DNA of 7,473 nucleotides from Clostridiales bacterium (GTDB lineage: Bacteria > Bacillota > Sulfobacillia > UBA995 > UBA9673), in assembly GCA_003541445.1 (NCBI GenBank), contig DPMO01000136.1:1-7473 (forward strand). Direction: 5' to 3'. The translations under genes were made by a program, and so were the position numbers. Under the pieces are notes generated by a model. It saw only the letters and a program-made list of their open reading frames with translations, had not been told where the DNA came from and did not search any database. Shown one piece after another: positions 1-7,175 of the stretch (positions are counted from its first letter, which is position 1; each line of letters opens with the position of its first letter).

Positions 1-603
1 GATGAGGATGTTGAGCTGCTTGGCGATGTTGATGTCGATGGGCGACTGGGCGATGATGCTGTGCTTGTGGACCATGCAGGCGGCGGTCAGCGTCTTGTAG
101 TTGTCCTGTTTGGCCACACCCAGGAGGAGGTTCTCGCCGGCCCCGGCCTCGGCCACCTGCGGCATGACCTCGTTGTCCTTCTCGTCGTTGCCCGAGCCCA
201 CGACGATGAGCGGGACCTCCACCGCCTCGAGGACCTTCTTCACGGTCTCCGCGCACTGCTCGGGGGAGGCGTCGCCCAGCTCGGGGTCTGCCGAGGCCAG
301 CTTCAGGTAGATGAGGTCGGCCCCGTACTCCTTGACGCACTTCTCGGCCCAGGCCGCCACATCGCCGATGACGTCCTCGAAGGGCTTCTTCACGACCGGG
401 TTCCAATCCGGGATCCGGTCCTGGACCTCCATGGCGATGACCGGGCGGTTCGGCACCTCGCCCTCGAAGTGCAGGAACGGAAGGGTGGAGTCGCCTCCGA
501 CGGTGACGGTGTGGCTGCGTGTCCCGCCCTCCGCCTTGGTCGCGCCGAGGACGACCTCGCCGACCTTGCTGGAGTAGCGCTCCTTGATCACTTCCACGGC
601 CAT
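1..603 (-). CDS. acsD: CFeSP small subunit AcsD, N-terminal 201 residues (partial)
   Basis: This is the small subunit of the corrinoid iron-sulfur protein, which pairs with AcsC to carry the methyl group from methyltetrahydrofolate to acetyl-CoA synthase in the cytoplasm. I translated it by hand from the ATG at 601-603; the frame is open to the left edge, so the C-terminal part lies outside. The protein begins [17 protein letters not shown]. It then shows the family-typical stretch [16 protein letters not shown] (about residues 21-36), [15 protein letters not shown] (about 45-59) and IPDWNP (about 63-68), followed by a TIM-barrel-like region with [15 protein letters not shown] and [14 protein letters not shown]. 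Family members are a little over 300 residues, so roughly two thirds is present. The start lies 15 nt after the cooC stop and is preceded by GGGAG, so translation is probably linked to cooC. Identity rests on remembered similarity to Moorella-type AcsD and on the operon context. Confidence 0.95.
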   Translation of the reverse strand, partial: MAVEVIKERYSSKVGEVVLGATKAEGGTRSHTVTVGGDSTLPFLHFEGEVPNRPVIAMEVQDRIPDWNPVVKKPFEDVIGDVAAWAEKCVKEYGADLIYLKLASADPELGDASPEQCAETVKKVLEAVEVPLIVVGSGNDEKDNEVMPQVAEAGAGENLLLGVAKQDNYKTLTAACMVHKHSIIAQSPIDINIAKQLNILI

Positions 604-619
604 CCGGTCTCTCACTCCC
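604..619 (-). promoter_or_regulatory. Ribosome binding site of acsD, overlapping the cooC stop
   Basis: In transcript sense the bases read GGGAG, then TGAGAGACCGG, then ATG. The GGGAG (615-619) includes the last base of the cooC TAG stop, so a ribosome ending cooC is already on the acsD start region. The 11-nt spacing is on the long side. The core GGGAG and the octamer GAGAGACC recur before acsC. Confidence 0.6.
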
Positions 620-1374
620 TAGAGCCCGATCTTGCGGGCGATATCGTAAACAGCCTGGACGGCCGGGCTGTCGGCCGCGAGGTCGGCCAGAGCCCGCCCT
701 TCCAGGTCAAAGCGCACCACGTCCTCGTCATAGGGGACGGTGCCGATGACCTCGAGGCCCGTGCGGGCGATCTCCTCCCGGAGGACGTCGAGCTCGTCGC
801 CCGCGCGCACCCGGGTCACGACAAGCCCCATCCCGGCCACCTTCGTCTTGAGGTTGCGGACGAGTTCGGCCACCCGGCCGGCGGACCGTATCCCCCGGGC
901 GGTGGCGTCGCTGGTCACGACCATGTAATCGATGTCCTGGGCCACCCGGCGGCTGAGGTGCTCCAACCCGGCCTCGTTGTCGATGACCAGGTAGTCGTAG
1001 GCCTTCGCCAGCTCGGCCATGTGCCCCCGGAGGAGGTCGTTGGGATAGCAGTAGCAGCCCGGCCCCTCCGGGGTGCCCATCGAGAGGAGGTCGACCTTGT
1101 CCGTCTCGACGAGGGCGGCCTGGAGCTTGTACTGGACGTACTGGCTCCTGGTCATCCCGGCCGGCAGGGGCCCGACGGCCTTGGTCTCCTCGAGGAGGTC
1201 GGCGACGGTCTGGTCGACCTCGAGACCGAGGGTCTCGTGGAGGTTGGAGTTCGGGTCGGCGTCGACGGCCAGGACGGCCTTGCCGGGCCTCTCCGCCAGG
1301 TAGCGGACGAAGAGCGCCGCCAGGGTCGTCTTGCCCGTCCCCCCCTTACCCGCTACAGCCAGAACGAACGGCAC
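619..1374 (-). CDS. cooC: CooC-family nickel-insertion ATPase (CODH/ACS maturation)
   Basis: This is a 251-residue cytoplasmic MinD/ParA-type P-loop ATPase of the CooC/AcsF group, which supports nickel insertion into CO dehydrogenase or acetyl-CoA synthase. It has the deviant Walker A motif GKGGTGKTT at residues 9-17, with the signature Lys10 that acts across the dimer. DADPNSNL follows at 38-45 (switch I), then a Walker B-like VIDNEAG at 130-136. The GCYCYPN motif supplies Cys107 and Cys109; in characterised CooC a CxC pair at the dimer interface binds the metal. Length is normal for the family. The start is GTG at 1372-1374, just before the P-loop strand and 7 nt after a strong AAAGGAG. It begins 21 nt after the acsV stop. 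Whether it serves CODH, AcsB or both cannot be read from sequence; the nearby acsB makes an AcsF-like role plausible. Confidence 0.93.
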   Translation of the reverse strand: MPFVLAVAGKGGTGKTTLAALFVRYLAERPGKAVLAVDADPNSNLHETLGLEVDQTVADLLEETKAVGPLPAGMTRSQYVQYKLQAALVETDKVDLLSMGTPEGPGCYCYPNDLLRGHMAELAKAYDYLVIDNEAGLEHLSRRVAQDIDYMVVTSDATARGIRSAGRVAELVRNLKTKVAGMGLVVTRVRAGDELDVLREEIARTGLEVIGTVPYDEDVVRFDLEGRALADLAADSPAVQAVYDIARKIGL

Positions 1375-1381
1375 GGCTCCG

Positions 1382-1389
1382 CTCCTTTC
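1382..1389 (-). promoter_or_regulatory. Ribosome binding site of cooC
   Basis: Transcript-sense GAAAGGAG lies 7 nt before the GTG at 1372-1374. This strong, well-spaced site fixes the GTG as the start. The acsB site has the same GAAAGGAG core and the same 7-nt spacing after its AGGAGG. Confidence 0.75.
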
Positions 1390-1395
1390 ACGACC

Positions 1396-3300
1396 CTAGA
1401 CCTCGACGGACGGGAAAAGGGTCAGGTCGGTGTGCGGCAAGAACAGGGCCGACGTGAACTCGTCCATGAAACCGCTCCCGACCGAGAGTTCGAGATAGGT
1501 CATCCTGCGGGCGAGACTCCTCGCCGTCTCGAAGGCCTTCCGGGAGAGCAGGGAGGCCCTCGCCCCCTTCACCGAAGTGTTCCCCACAAAGCGGTAGCAC
1601 GACCTGTCCACGTCCGGGAGCATCCCGATGCGCACCGCGCCCCTGATGTTCAGGTAGTTGCCGAAGCCGCCGGCGATGTCGATGCGGGTGATGTCGCCGA
1701 CCTCCAGGTCCACGGCCCGGAGGAGCGACCGGATGCCGGCGTAGACGGCCCCTTTGGCCCGGATGAGGTTCTTCACGTCGGCCTCGGTGATGACGATCTC
1801 CACCGGGCCCTCCTCGGCCGTGACGAGGACGAACTCGGCCCCGTCAGGGCCGTCCCGCCGCCGCGGCGTGTCCACCTCCTGGAACTTCCCGGCGCGGTCG
1901 ATGACCCCGGCGTCCTTGAGCTTCGCCAGGGCGTCGACAAGCCCCGACCCGCAGATGCCCTTGGGGGGCTCTCCGCCGACGGTCTCGACGTGGACCTCGT
2001 AGCCGGGACCGATGTCCAGGCGCTCGATGGCTCCGGGGACGGCCCGCATCCCGTGGGTGATGCCCCCACCTTCGAAACACGGGCCGGCCGAACAGGCGCA
2101 GGCCACCATCCACTCGCGGTTGCCCAGGACCATCTCGCCGTTCGTCCCGATGTCGATGAAAAGGCTCACCTGGTCACGGTCCGAGAGCCCCGTCGCCAGG
2201 ACGCCGGCGACGATGTCCCCGCCGACATAGCTCGCCACCGAAGGCACACACCTCACCTGGGCGGCCGGGTTGACGGCCAGGCCCAGCTCTCCGGCGGTCA
2301 CCACGGGGAAATCCACCGCGGCCGGGATGTAGGGCTCGAGCCGGATGAAGTCCGGCGGTATCCGCAGGAACAGGTGTTCCATGGTCGTGTTCCCGGCGGC
2401 GACGACGCTCCGGATGTCGGCGGGCCGGACGTCGGCCGCAAGACAGAGGCCGTCCACGAGCTCGTTCACGGTCTCGATGACCGCCTCGTGGAGCTCCCCG
2501 AGGCCCCGCTCCGTCTCGGAGGCGTGGATGATGCGGGTGATGACGTCATCGCCGTAGCGCGATTGGCGGTTGAAGGTCCCCCGGGCCGCCAGGGTGGCCC
2601 CCCGGTCAAGGTCGACCAGGTGGACCACGACCGAGGTCGTCCCGATGTCGACGGCCAGGCCGAGGTCGGGGCCTCTGAACGCGCCCGGGGCGACGTCCAC
2701 GACCTCGAGGCGCGCCGGACGGTCCGATGCACAGAGCCAGACCGTGGCGTCCCAGTCACCCTTGCGCAGGACCTTCGGGAGCCTGCGCAGGAGGTCCAGC
2801 CGGGTCCCGACGGTGAGCTCCGGGTCGCCGGCCTCGCGGCGGAGGGCGGCCGCCAGGCGCGCCCAGTCGCTGGCGTTCTCGGTCAGGTTCGGCGGGTCGA
2901 GCTTCAGGGTCAGGCGGGAGAGGAACGGGTCGAGGCCGAAGCGCCCGATGACATCGGTGTCCTCCTCGGCCAGGACCTCACCCTTCCGGATCCGGTCCAC
3001 CAGGACCCGGTGCCGGGCGAGACGGGCGAAATCGGGGACCTCCACGACGAGGTCGCCCTCCACGACGGTCCGGCAGGCAGGGAGGTAGCCCTCACGGCGG
3101 CGCCTGGGGCTGACGCTGCCGCCCAGAAAGCGCGCTCCGGCGCCCTCCAGGACCCTGACGAGGCACTGGCCGCAGGTCCCCTCGCCCCCGCAGGCGCTCT
3201 TCAGTTCGATGCCGGCCATACCCGCCGCCCGCCGTAGGGAGGTCCCGGCGGGGACGCGCACGGTCAGGTCATCCGGAACGAACCTAACGGTGAAGGACAA
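1396..3300 (-). CDS. acsV: Reductive activator of CFeSP (RACo), [2Fe-2S] ASKHA-type ATPase
   Basis: The corrinoid cobalt of CFeSP is occasionally oxidised to Co(II). RACo-type proteins use ATP and an electron from a [2Fe-2S] ferredoxin domain to return it to Co(I). In this 634-residue protein the N-terminal domain (about 1-90) has Cys37, Cys43, Cys46 and Cys76, a CX5CX2CX29C plant-type ferredoxin pattern. A linker (about 91-205) leads to an ASKHA-like ATPase region. There I see DIGTTSV (218-224), AAGNTTMEH (301-309), FIDIGTNGEM (381-390), CGSGLVDAL (450-458) and GGFGNYLN (544-551). The family-typical end, DEFTSALFLPHTDLTLFP, is intact. Length agrees with the family. The start is TTG at 3298-3300: the next in-frame codon upstream that matters is a TGA at 3334-3336, no ATG, GTG or TTG lies between, and a later GTG (residue 14) would delete the first ferredoxin strand. 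It sits between acsC and cooC, next to its substrate's gene. Confidence 0.95.
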   Translation of the reverse strand: MSFTVRFVPDDLTVRVPAGTSLRRAAGMAGIELKSACGGEGTCGQCLVRVLEGAGARFLGGSVSPRRRREGYLPACRTVVEGDLVVEVPDFARLARHRVLVDRIRKGEVLAEEDTDVIGRFGLDPFLSRLTLKLDPPNLTENASDWARLAAALRREAGDPELTVGTRLDLLRRLPKVLRKGDWDATVWLCASDRPARLEVVDVAPGAFRGPDLGLAVDIGTTSVVVHLVDLDRGATLAARGTFNRQSRYGDDVITRIIHASETERGLGELHEAVIETVNELVDGLCLAADVRPADIRSVVAAGNTTMEHLFLRIPPDFIRLEPYIPAAVDFPVVTAGELGLAVNPAAQVRCVPSVASYVGGDIVAGVLATGLSDRDQVSLFIDIGTNGEMVLGNREWMVACACSAGPCFEGGGITHGMRAVPGAIERLDIGPGYEVHVETVGGEPPKGICGSGLVDALAKLKDAGVIDRAGKFQEVDTPRRRDGPDGAEFVLVTAEEGPVEIVITEADVKNLIRAKGAVYAGIRSLLRAVDLEVGDITRIDIAGGFGNYLNIRGAVRIGMLPDVDRSCYRFVGNTSVKGARASLLSRKAFETARSLARRMTYLELSVGSGFMDEFTSALFLPHTDLTLFPSVEV

Positions 3301-3410
3301 GCCCCTCCCGCCTTTCGACCGCTGTTCGACGCCTCACCGACCGAACTCGCGGCGCCCCGCGACACGGGCTTCTCTCGCCCTCCGGGACGCCCCGGCCGCG
3401 GGACCCCGGT
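3301..3410 (-). other. 110-nt acsC-acsV intergenic spacer with a small hairpin
   Basis: This GC-rich spacer has no ORF that I can support. In transcript sense it contains TCGCGG GGCG CCGCGA, a perfect 6-bp stem with a 4-nt loop (3347-3362). No T-run follows, so it is not a standard terminator. In sequence this GC-rich, a 6-bp stem may be chance. The acsV ribosome binding region occupies its downstream end. Confidence 0.4.
3304..3315 (-). promoter_or_regulatory. Probable weak ribosome binding region of acsV
   Basis: Transcript-sense AAAGGCGGGAGG precedes the TTG start. The best match, GGGAGG (3304-3309), is only 3 nt from the start, while AAAGG (3311-3315) is 10 nt away. Neither spacing is ideal. 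With a TTG start this suggests lower translation than for the neighbours; that is an inference. Confidence 0.45.
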
Positions 3411-4757
3411 TCACTTCCCGAACTTCTCCTTGGCGAAGGCCGGTATCCCGGCCGCTTCACGCGGTCCGACGAGGACCTTCCAGCCGCTGGCCTCCTGGAG
3501 CTTGCCCGAGAGCACGGCGACGAAGCCGGGGATGACGACCTCGCGGTGGTCGACCTTGCTTTCGATGTCGAGGTTCTTCATGGTCTCGGCGATGGACTCG
3601 CCGGTGAACTTCCCGGCGGCCCAGGCCGTCAGGACCGAGGTGCCGTCCGTGTCGACCGGGATGATGTAGGACGGGATCTTCGACGCGGCGACCTCGCCCT
3701 CGACGGTGTAGTACGTGAGAGAGAAGTTCGTCGTGATGTAGACGGGTGCGTCGCGTCCCGGCTCACCGACCTCGTAGACCTTGCTCTGCACCTGGATCGG
3801 CTTCTGCGGGTCGGTGTACACGTTCTGCCTCCAGGTGAGCAGGGACAGGACCTCAGGCCGCCCGACGGCCCGGATGACGATCATGCTGGCGTACTTGGCC
3901 ACGTAGGTGGCGGCCTGCATCATCTCGGCCTGGGGGTCCTCCTCCGTGGTGAAGGCGATGGTCGGGTAGCCGAGGGGCCGGAACCTCTTCTTGATGGCCA
4001 GCCGCCTCATGTGCACGAGGTCGGCCAGGACCCGGGCCGTCTCGCGCGCCCCCGTGTCGAGGATGAGGTCCTTGTGGTCCATCTTGGAGACCTTGTCCGC
4101 GAGCTCCGCGGTCTTGTCCAGCCCGTCGCCCTTGATGACGACGGGGCAGCCCTTCTGCTTGGCCAGGGCGACGACTTCCTCGTGGTTGGCTTCCGTGGCC
4201 CAGGCCAGGACGGGCCTGCGCGCGGCGACCGCCTCCAGGGCCTCCCTGAGGGCTCCGGCGTCCTCGGATACGAGCATGAGGGCGAACTTCGTCGAGTCCG
4301 CGACCTTCTTCGCGGCGGCGGCGAACCTCGCCGCGTCGCCGCTGGCGTTCGTCACGGCGACGAGGTCTATCTTGTACTCGAGACCCACGCGCTCGAAGAC
4401 GAGGCCGTTGATCTTGTCCAGGCGCGCCTCGAGGTCGGCGTCCGAAAGGTCGTCCCTCACCTCGACCGCGATGGCGCAGGGATGATAGAAGGTCTTATCA
4501 TGCCTGAAGAGGACCTGTTCGTCGCCGATCTCGATGCGGTGGTCGTCCGCCTCCGTGCCCAGGGTGACCAGGCGGATGGGCGGGGCCGCCGCCGCGCCGA
4601 GGGTCTCCTTGGCCTCCTCGGAGACATGGGGGCACGCCTCGAGGCTGGTCTTACCCGCAGCCAGGGCCATGGCGAAGGCGAGGCAGGTGGGGACGCCACA
4701 CTCGCCACAGTTCGTCTTGGGCAGGAGCTTGAAGATGTCAAGCCCGGTGAGTGCCAC
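3411..4757 (-). CDS. acsC: CFeSP large subunit AcsC (corrinoid and [4Fe-4S] protein)
   Basis: This is the large subunit of the corrinoid iron-sulfur protein. With AcsD it takes the methyl group from methyltetrahydrofolate (through the AcsE methyltransferase, not in this window) and delivers it to the AcsB A-cluster. The protein is 448 residues, about the Moorella length. The N-terminal [4Fe-4S] domain has Cys17, Cys20, Cys25 and Cys42 (CX2CX4CX16C, within NCGECGVPTC). A TIM-barrel region follows (about 60-325), with LFRHDKTFYH (83-92), LDTGARET (233-240) and RRLAIKKRFR (251-260). The C-terminal corrinoid-binding domain includes TTNFSLTYYTVEGE (342-355), VDTDGTSVLTA (368-378) and VGPREAAGIPAF (430-441). 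The start is GTG at 4755-4757, giving (M)ALTGLDIFK, which matches the family N-terminus. It follows acsB after a 176-nt structured spacer, and acsV follows 110 nt downstream. Confidence 0.97.
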   Translation of the reverse strand: MALTGLDIFKLLPKTNCGECGVPTCLAFAMALAAGKTSLEACPHVSEEAKETLGAAAAPPIRLVTLGTEADDHRIEIGDEQVLFRHDKTFYHPCAIAVEVRDDLSDADLEARLDKINGLVFERVGLEYKIDLVAVTNASGDAARFAAAAKKVADSTKFALMLVSEDAGALREALEAVAARRPVLAWATEANHEEVVALAKQKGCPVVIKGDGLDKTAELADKVSKMDHKDLILDTGARETARVLADLVHMRRLAIKKRFRPLGYPTIAFTTEEDPQAEMMQAATYVAKYASMIVIRAVGRPEVLSLLTWRQNVYTDPQKPIQVQSKVYEVGEPGRDAPVYITTNFSLTYYTVEGEVAASKIPSYIIPVDTDGTSVLTAWAAGKFTGESIAETMKNLDIESKVDHREVVIPGFVAVLSGKLQEASGWKVLVGPREAAGIPAFAKEKFGK

Positions 4758-4773
4758 GGTCTCTCTATCTCCC
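4758..4773 (-). promoter_or_regulatory. Ribosome binding site of acsC
   Basis: Transcript-sense GGGAG (4769-4773) lies 11 nt before the GTG start, with the spacer ATAGAGAGACC. Both the GGGAG core and the GAGAGACC octamer recur before acsD, the gene of the partner subunit. Confidence 0.6.
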
Positions 4774-4794
4774 TTCCGTCAGGACATGCCGCGT

Positions 4795-4823
4795 CCGGGC
4801 GCCGACGGAGGGCCGGCGCCCGG
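4795..4823 (-). repeat. Inverted repeat (10-bp hairpin) upstream of acsC
   Basis: Arms 4795-4804 (CCGGGCGCCG) and 4814-4823 (CGGCGCCCGG) are perfect reverse complements around a 9-nt loop. The hairpin ends 37 nt before the acsC start and about 20 nt before its ribosome binding site. No T-run follows, so intrinsic termination is unlikely. It may affect message stability or ribosome access. Confidence 0.6.
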
Positions 4824-4837
4824 CGCGAAGACGGCTC

Positions 4838-4924
4838 CGCGGGCGGCCGGCTGACCCCCGGCGGCGAGGGGCGGAACAGGCGGAAGGCCCGCCGCCGGGG
4901 ACGGCCGGTTGCCGGCCGCCCGCG
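4838..4924 (-). repeat. Long nested inverted repeat in the acsB-acsC spacer
   Basis: The outer arms 4838-4851 (CGCGGGCGGCCGGC) and 4911-4924 pair perfectly over 14 bp. Inside them, arms 4856-4866 (CCCCGGCGGCG) and 4890-4900 pair perfectly over 11 bp, leaving a 23-nt loop. Unpaired segments of 4 and 10 nt join the two helices. The base of the structure lies 9 nt after the acsB stop. The transcript after it reads GGAGCCGTCTTCG, with no T-run, so a standard intrinsic terminator is not supported. Likely roles are 3'-end protection of an upstream acsA-acsB message, an RNA-processing site, or attenuation. All arms were read directly from the bases; the folding is inferred. Confidence 0.7.
4902..4918 (-). 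repeat. Short hairpin competing with the long stem
   Basis: CGGCCGG (4902-4908) and CCGGCCG (4912-4918) form a perfect 7-bp stem with a 3-nt loop. Its second arm uses bases that belong to the outer 14-bp helix, so the two folds exclude each other. In transcript order this small hairpin is made first. No T-run follows it. Confidence 0.55.
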
Positions 4925-4933
4925 CGTCTCTCG

Positions 4934-7159
4934 TCACATCAGCGGGTCCATGGTCAGGGCCGGGTGCCCCTTCTCCTCCAGGAACGGCAGGACCTCGTCA
5001 GGAGTGGTGCCCACCGTCTCGTCGGCGATCTTGTCGACGAAGTCGCGGCCCAGGCCGGCCTCCTCACAGCGCTGCCGCAGGTCCTCGCCCAGGAACTCCT
5101 TGAGCTCCTTGGGCATCCAGACGATGCGGGCCAGACCGCCGTCGGCCGGGATGAAGCGCCGCGAGACGATGTAGGAGCGGCCGATGCCCATGAAGCCCGG
5201 GGTCTGCACACCGCCGCCGACCATGCCGGCCAGGGTGGAGAAGGTCATGCCGCACGGGGTGTCCCCCTTGTGCTCGCGGGTGGTGATCATTATCCCGTTC
5301 GCTTCGGGGAAGATGGCCATGATGGCCTCGAAGCAGCCGCACGAGGTCATGGGCTTGTCCATGAAGGTGTAGATGTTGACCTCGCCGACGTTGCCGCGCG
5401 ACTCCTTCTGGACCACCTTGTTGACAGACTCCCACATGCCCTTGACGTCGTCGATGGCCGGACCCTTGACGATGGGCTGGTTCGGCCCTGTCGGCGTTAT
5501 CTCGTAGCTGGCCTTGGCGTCGAGCCACGTCACCGCGCCGCAGAGGCCGACACGCTCCGGGGTGATGATGCAGACGTGGTTGGGCGCGAACGACTGGCAC
5601 AGGGTGCAGGTGTAGAACTCCTCCACCTTGTCGTCGGTGAGACCCTTCATCCGCTCGTCGCGCTCCCGGTACTTGGCCCTGGCGACCTCGAGCATCTCCT
5701 CGACCTTGTCCTTGTCGGTGATGATGGTCACCTGGACGCGGTCGACGATGGCCGGGAACTCCGACTTGAACTTGGCGATGAGGATGTCGCCGTAGTGCCT
5801 GAAGCGGAAGCCCTTGGCCGCCGCCTCCTTCGAGACGCGGAGCCAGCACATGTCGCGCTGGGCCACGTGCCACAGGCCTTCGGCGTAGTTGATGAAGTAG
5901 TGGACGCGCCGCTCGAGCACGCTCTCGAAGTCGGTCTGCATCTTGCGGCCGTAGATGTCGACCATGATGCCCAGCGGGACCCGGGACCCTTCCGGGAGCT
6001 CGTCCGTCTCGGGTCCGATGACCTCGATGTGCCCGTCCTTGATGTCCTCGAGGCCGACCGTGCGCACGAGCTCGAAGGCCGGGGTCTTCCCGCCGCCCAT
6101 CTCGTAGGCCACATCGGCCTTCCGGATGGTCTCGCCCTCAAACGCCGGCCCGAAGTTCAGCGGGATGTCGATCTTCACCGACGTCAGCTTTATCCCGCGG
6201 AGTTCCATGCAGAACTTGACGAGGTCGTCGTAGTCGGTGTGGGAGACGTACCAGTCCTTTATCTCCTCGTCGAGCTCCGTGTCGCAGATGACCGGGAACC
6301 CGAGGAAGATGGCGCCGAAGTGCGCGGCGACCTTGACGTCGTCGATCTCCCCGAGCTGGAGCACGAAGGCGAGCACCCGGCGCCTCTGGTAATCGCGGTG
6401 GTGCTCCCGGAGCCCCGGCGCGATGCCGCCGAAGGCCATGCCGGCCCGGAGAGCGAAGTTGACGGCATGGATGACCTGGGTGAAGTTGCCCAGGGGGAAG
6501 GCGATGTAGTCTATGCCGAGCTTGACGTCCTCTTCCAGGAGCTGCTCGACGATCTCGTCAGAGGCGAAGATCATCATGCCGGCTCCCATGAGCTCCTCGA
6601 CGATCTTCGCGGCGTCCTTGGAGGAACGGGCCCTGCCGAGGAGCACCGCCTGTCCCGGGATGGTCCAGTCGACGAGCTTGATGCCGTACCTGCGGACGAC
6701 GGGGTCGCTCAAGAACCCGGTCCAGGGCTCGACCTTCGGCTCGTCCTTCTCGAGGTAGTGGATGGCCTCGATGATCTCCGCAGCGTAGAGCGTGGCCTCA
6801 CCGCACAGCCTGGCGTTCTCGAAGGTGAGCGCCTCGCGGATCTGGGCGCGCATGCGGTTGAGGATGGGGGGCAGCTCGCCCAGCTTGGTCACCTTCTCGC
6901 CGCTCAGGGCGGTGATGACCGGGAGGTAGTAAGCGGTATCGGGGTATTTAATCTCGGCGTCGGGCCCGAACTCGCGGATGGCCTTGTTCAAGAGGATCTC
7001 CGCGTAACTGGTGGCGATGATAGCGCCGTTGTAGGCCTTTTGGAACAGCCCCGGCGCCACCTCGTTGTTATCAGCTCCGAACAGCTGCTCGGAGAGCACG
7101 CGCTCCTGCTCGAACACGTCCATGTCCGGGTTGTTCTCGAACACGCTGAGGTCTATCAT
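4934..7159 (-). CDS. acsB: CODH-associated acetyl-CoA synthase, bacterial type
   Basis: AcsB joins CO (from CODH through a tunnel), a methyl group (from CFeSP) and CoA into acetyl-CoA at its nickel-iron-sulfur A-cluster. The 741-residue protein is complete and slightly longer than Moorella AcsB (729). The N-terminal domain (about 1-325) is the bacterial CODH-contacting domain that archaeal CdhC lacks; it includes TSYAEILLNKAIREFGPD (50-67), YPDTAYYLPVI (72-82) and PLGNFTQVIHA (222-232). The C-terminal domain carries the A-cluster: Cys518, Cys521, Cys530 and Cys540 (YTCTLCQSFAPNHVC and ERVGLCG), then the Cys607-Gly608-Cys609 site for the distal nickel (MTSCGCFEA). These match Moorella positions 506, 509, 518, 528, 595 and 597 at a constant +12. 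Phe524 and Trp439 align with pocket residues. The end GHPALTMDPLM is family-typical. The ATG at 7157-7159 follows a strong AGGAGG by 7 nt and lies 30 nt after the upstream stop. Confidence 0.98.
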   Translation of the reverse strand: MIDLSVFENNPDMDVFEQERVLSEQLFGADNNEVAPGLFQKAYNGAIIATSYAEILLNKAIREFGPDAEIKYPDTAYYLPVITALSGEKVTKLGELPPILNRMRAQIREALTFENARLCGEATLYAAEIIEAIHYLEKDEPKVEPWTGFLSDPVVRRYGIKLVDWTIPGQAVLLGRARSSKDAAKIVEELMGAGMMIFASDEIVEQLLEEDVKLGIDYIAFPLGNFTQVIHAVNFALRAGMAFGGIAPGLREHHRDYQRRRVLAFVLQLGEIDDVKVAAHFGAIFLGFPVICDTELDEEIKDWYVSHTDYDDLVKFCMELRGIKLTSVKIDIPLNFGPAFEGETIRKADVAYEMGGGKTPAFELVRTVGLEDIKDGHIEVIGPETDELPEGSRVPLGIMVDIYGRKMQTDFESVLERRVHYFINYAEGLWHVAQRDMCWLRVSKEAAAKGFRFRHYGDILIAKFKSEFPAIVDRVQVTIITDKDKVEEMLEVARAKYRERDERMKGLTDDKVEEFYTCTLCQSFAPNHVCIITPERVGLCGAVTWLDAKASYEITPTGPNQPIVKGPAIDDVKGMWESVNKVVQKESRGNVGEVNIYTFMDKPMTSCGCFEAIMAIFPEANGIMITTREHKGDTPCGMTFSTLAGMVGGGVQTPGFMGIGRSYIVSRRFIPADGGLARIVWMPKELKEFLGEDLRQRCEEAGLGRDFVDKIADETVGTTPDEVLPFLEEKGHPALTMDPLM

Positions 7160-7166
7160 GCCGCTG

Positions 7167-7175
7167 CCTCCTTTC
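7167..7175 (-). promoter_or_regulatory. Ribosome binding site of acsB
   Basis: Transcript-sense GAAAGGAGG lies 7 nt before the ATG at 7157-7159. It is the strongest ribosome binding site in the window, and it fixes the acsB start. It lies in the 30-nt gap after the CODH gene, so the two are almost certainly on one transcript. Confidence 0.85.

Noticed and set aside
61..3237. Plus-strand open frame of 1058 codons
   Set aside because: It lies opposite acsD, cooC and acsV, all of which have clear family motifs. Its product is low-complexity, rich in Asp, Gly, Val, Leu and Arg, with no recognisable domain. Long antisense frames are expected where third codon positions are nearly all G or C.
4838..4924. 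Rho-independent terminator after acsB
   Set aside because: The stem is strong, but no T-run follows on the transcript strand, and acsC must still be transcribed. It is kept as an inverted repeat of unknown role.
4758..4933. Promoter for a separate acsC transcript
   Set aside because: The spacer is extremely GC-rich. I could find no convincing -10 or -35 hexamers on the minus strand.
3546..5174. Plus-strand open frame of 542 codons
   Set aside because: It is antisense to acsC and the acsB 3' end, and crosses the hairpin spacer. The composition is the same low-complexity shadow and there is no family motif.
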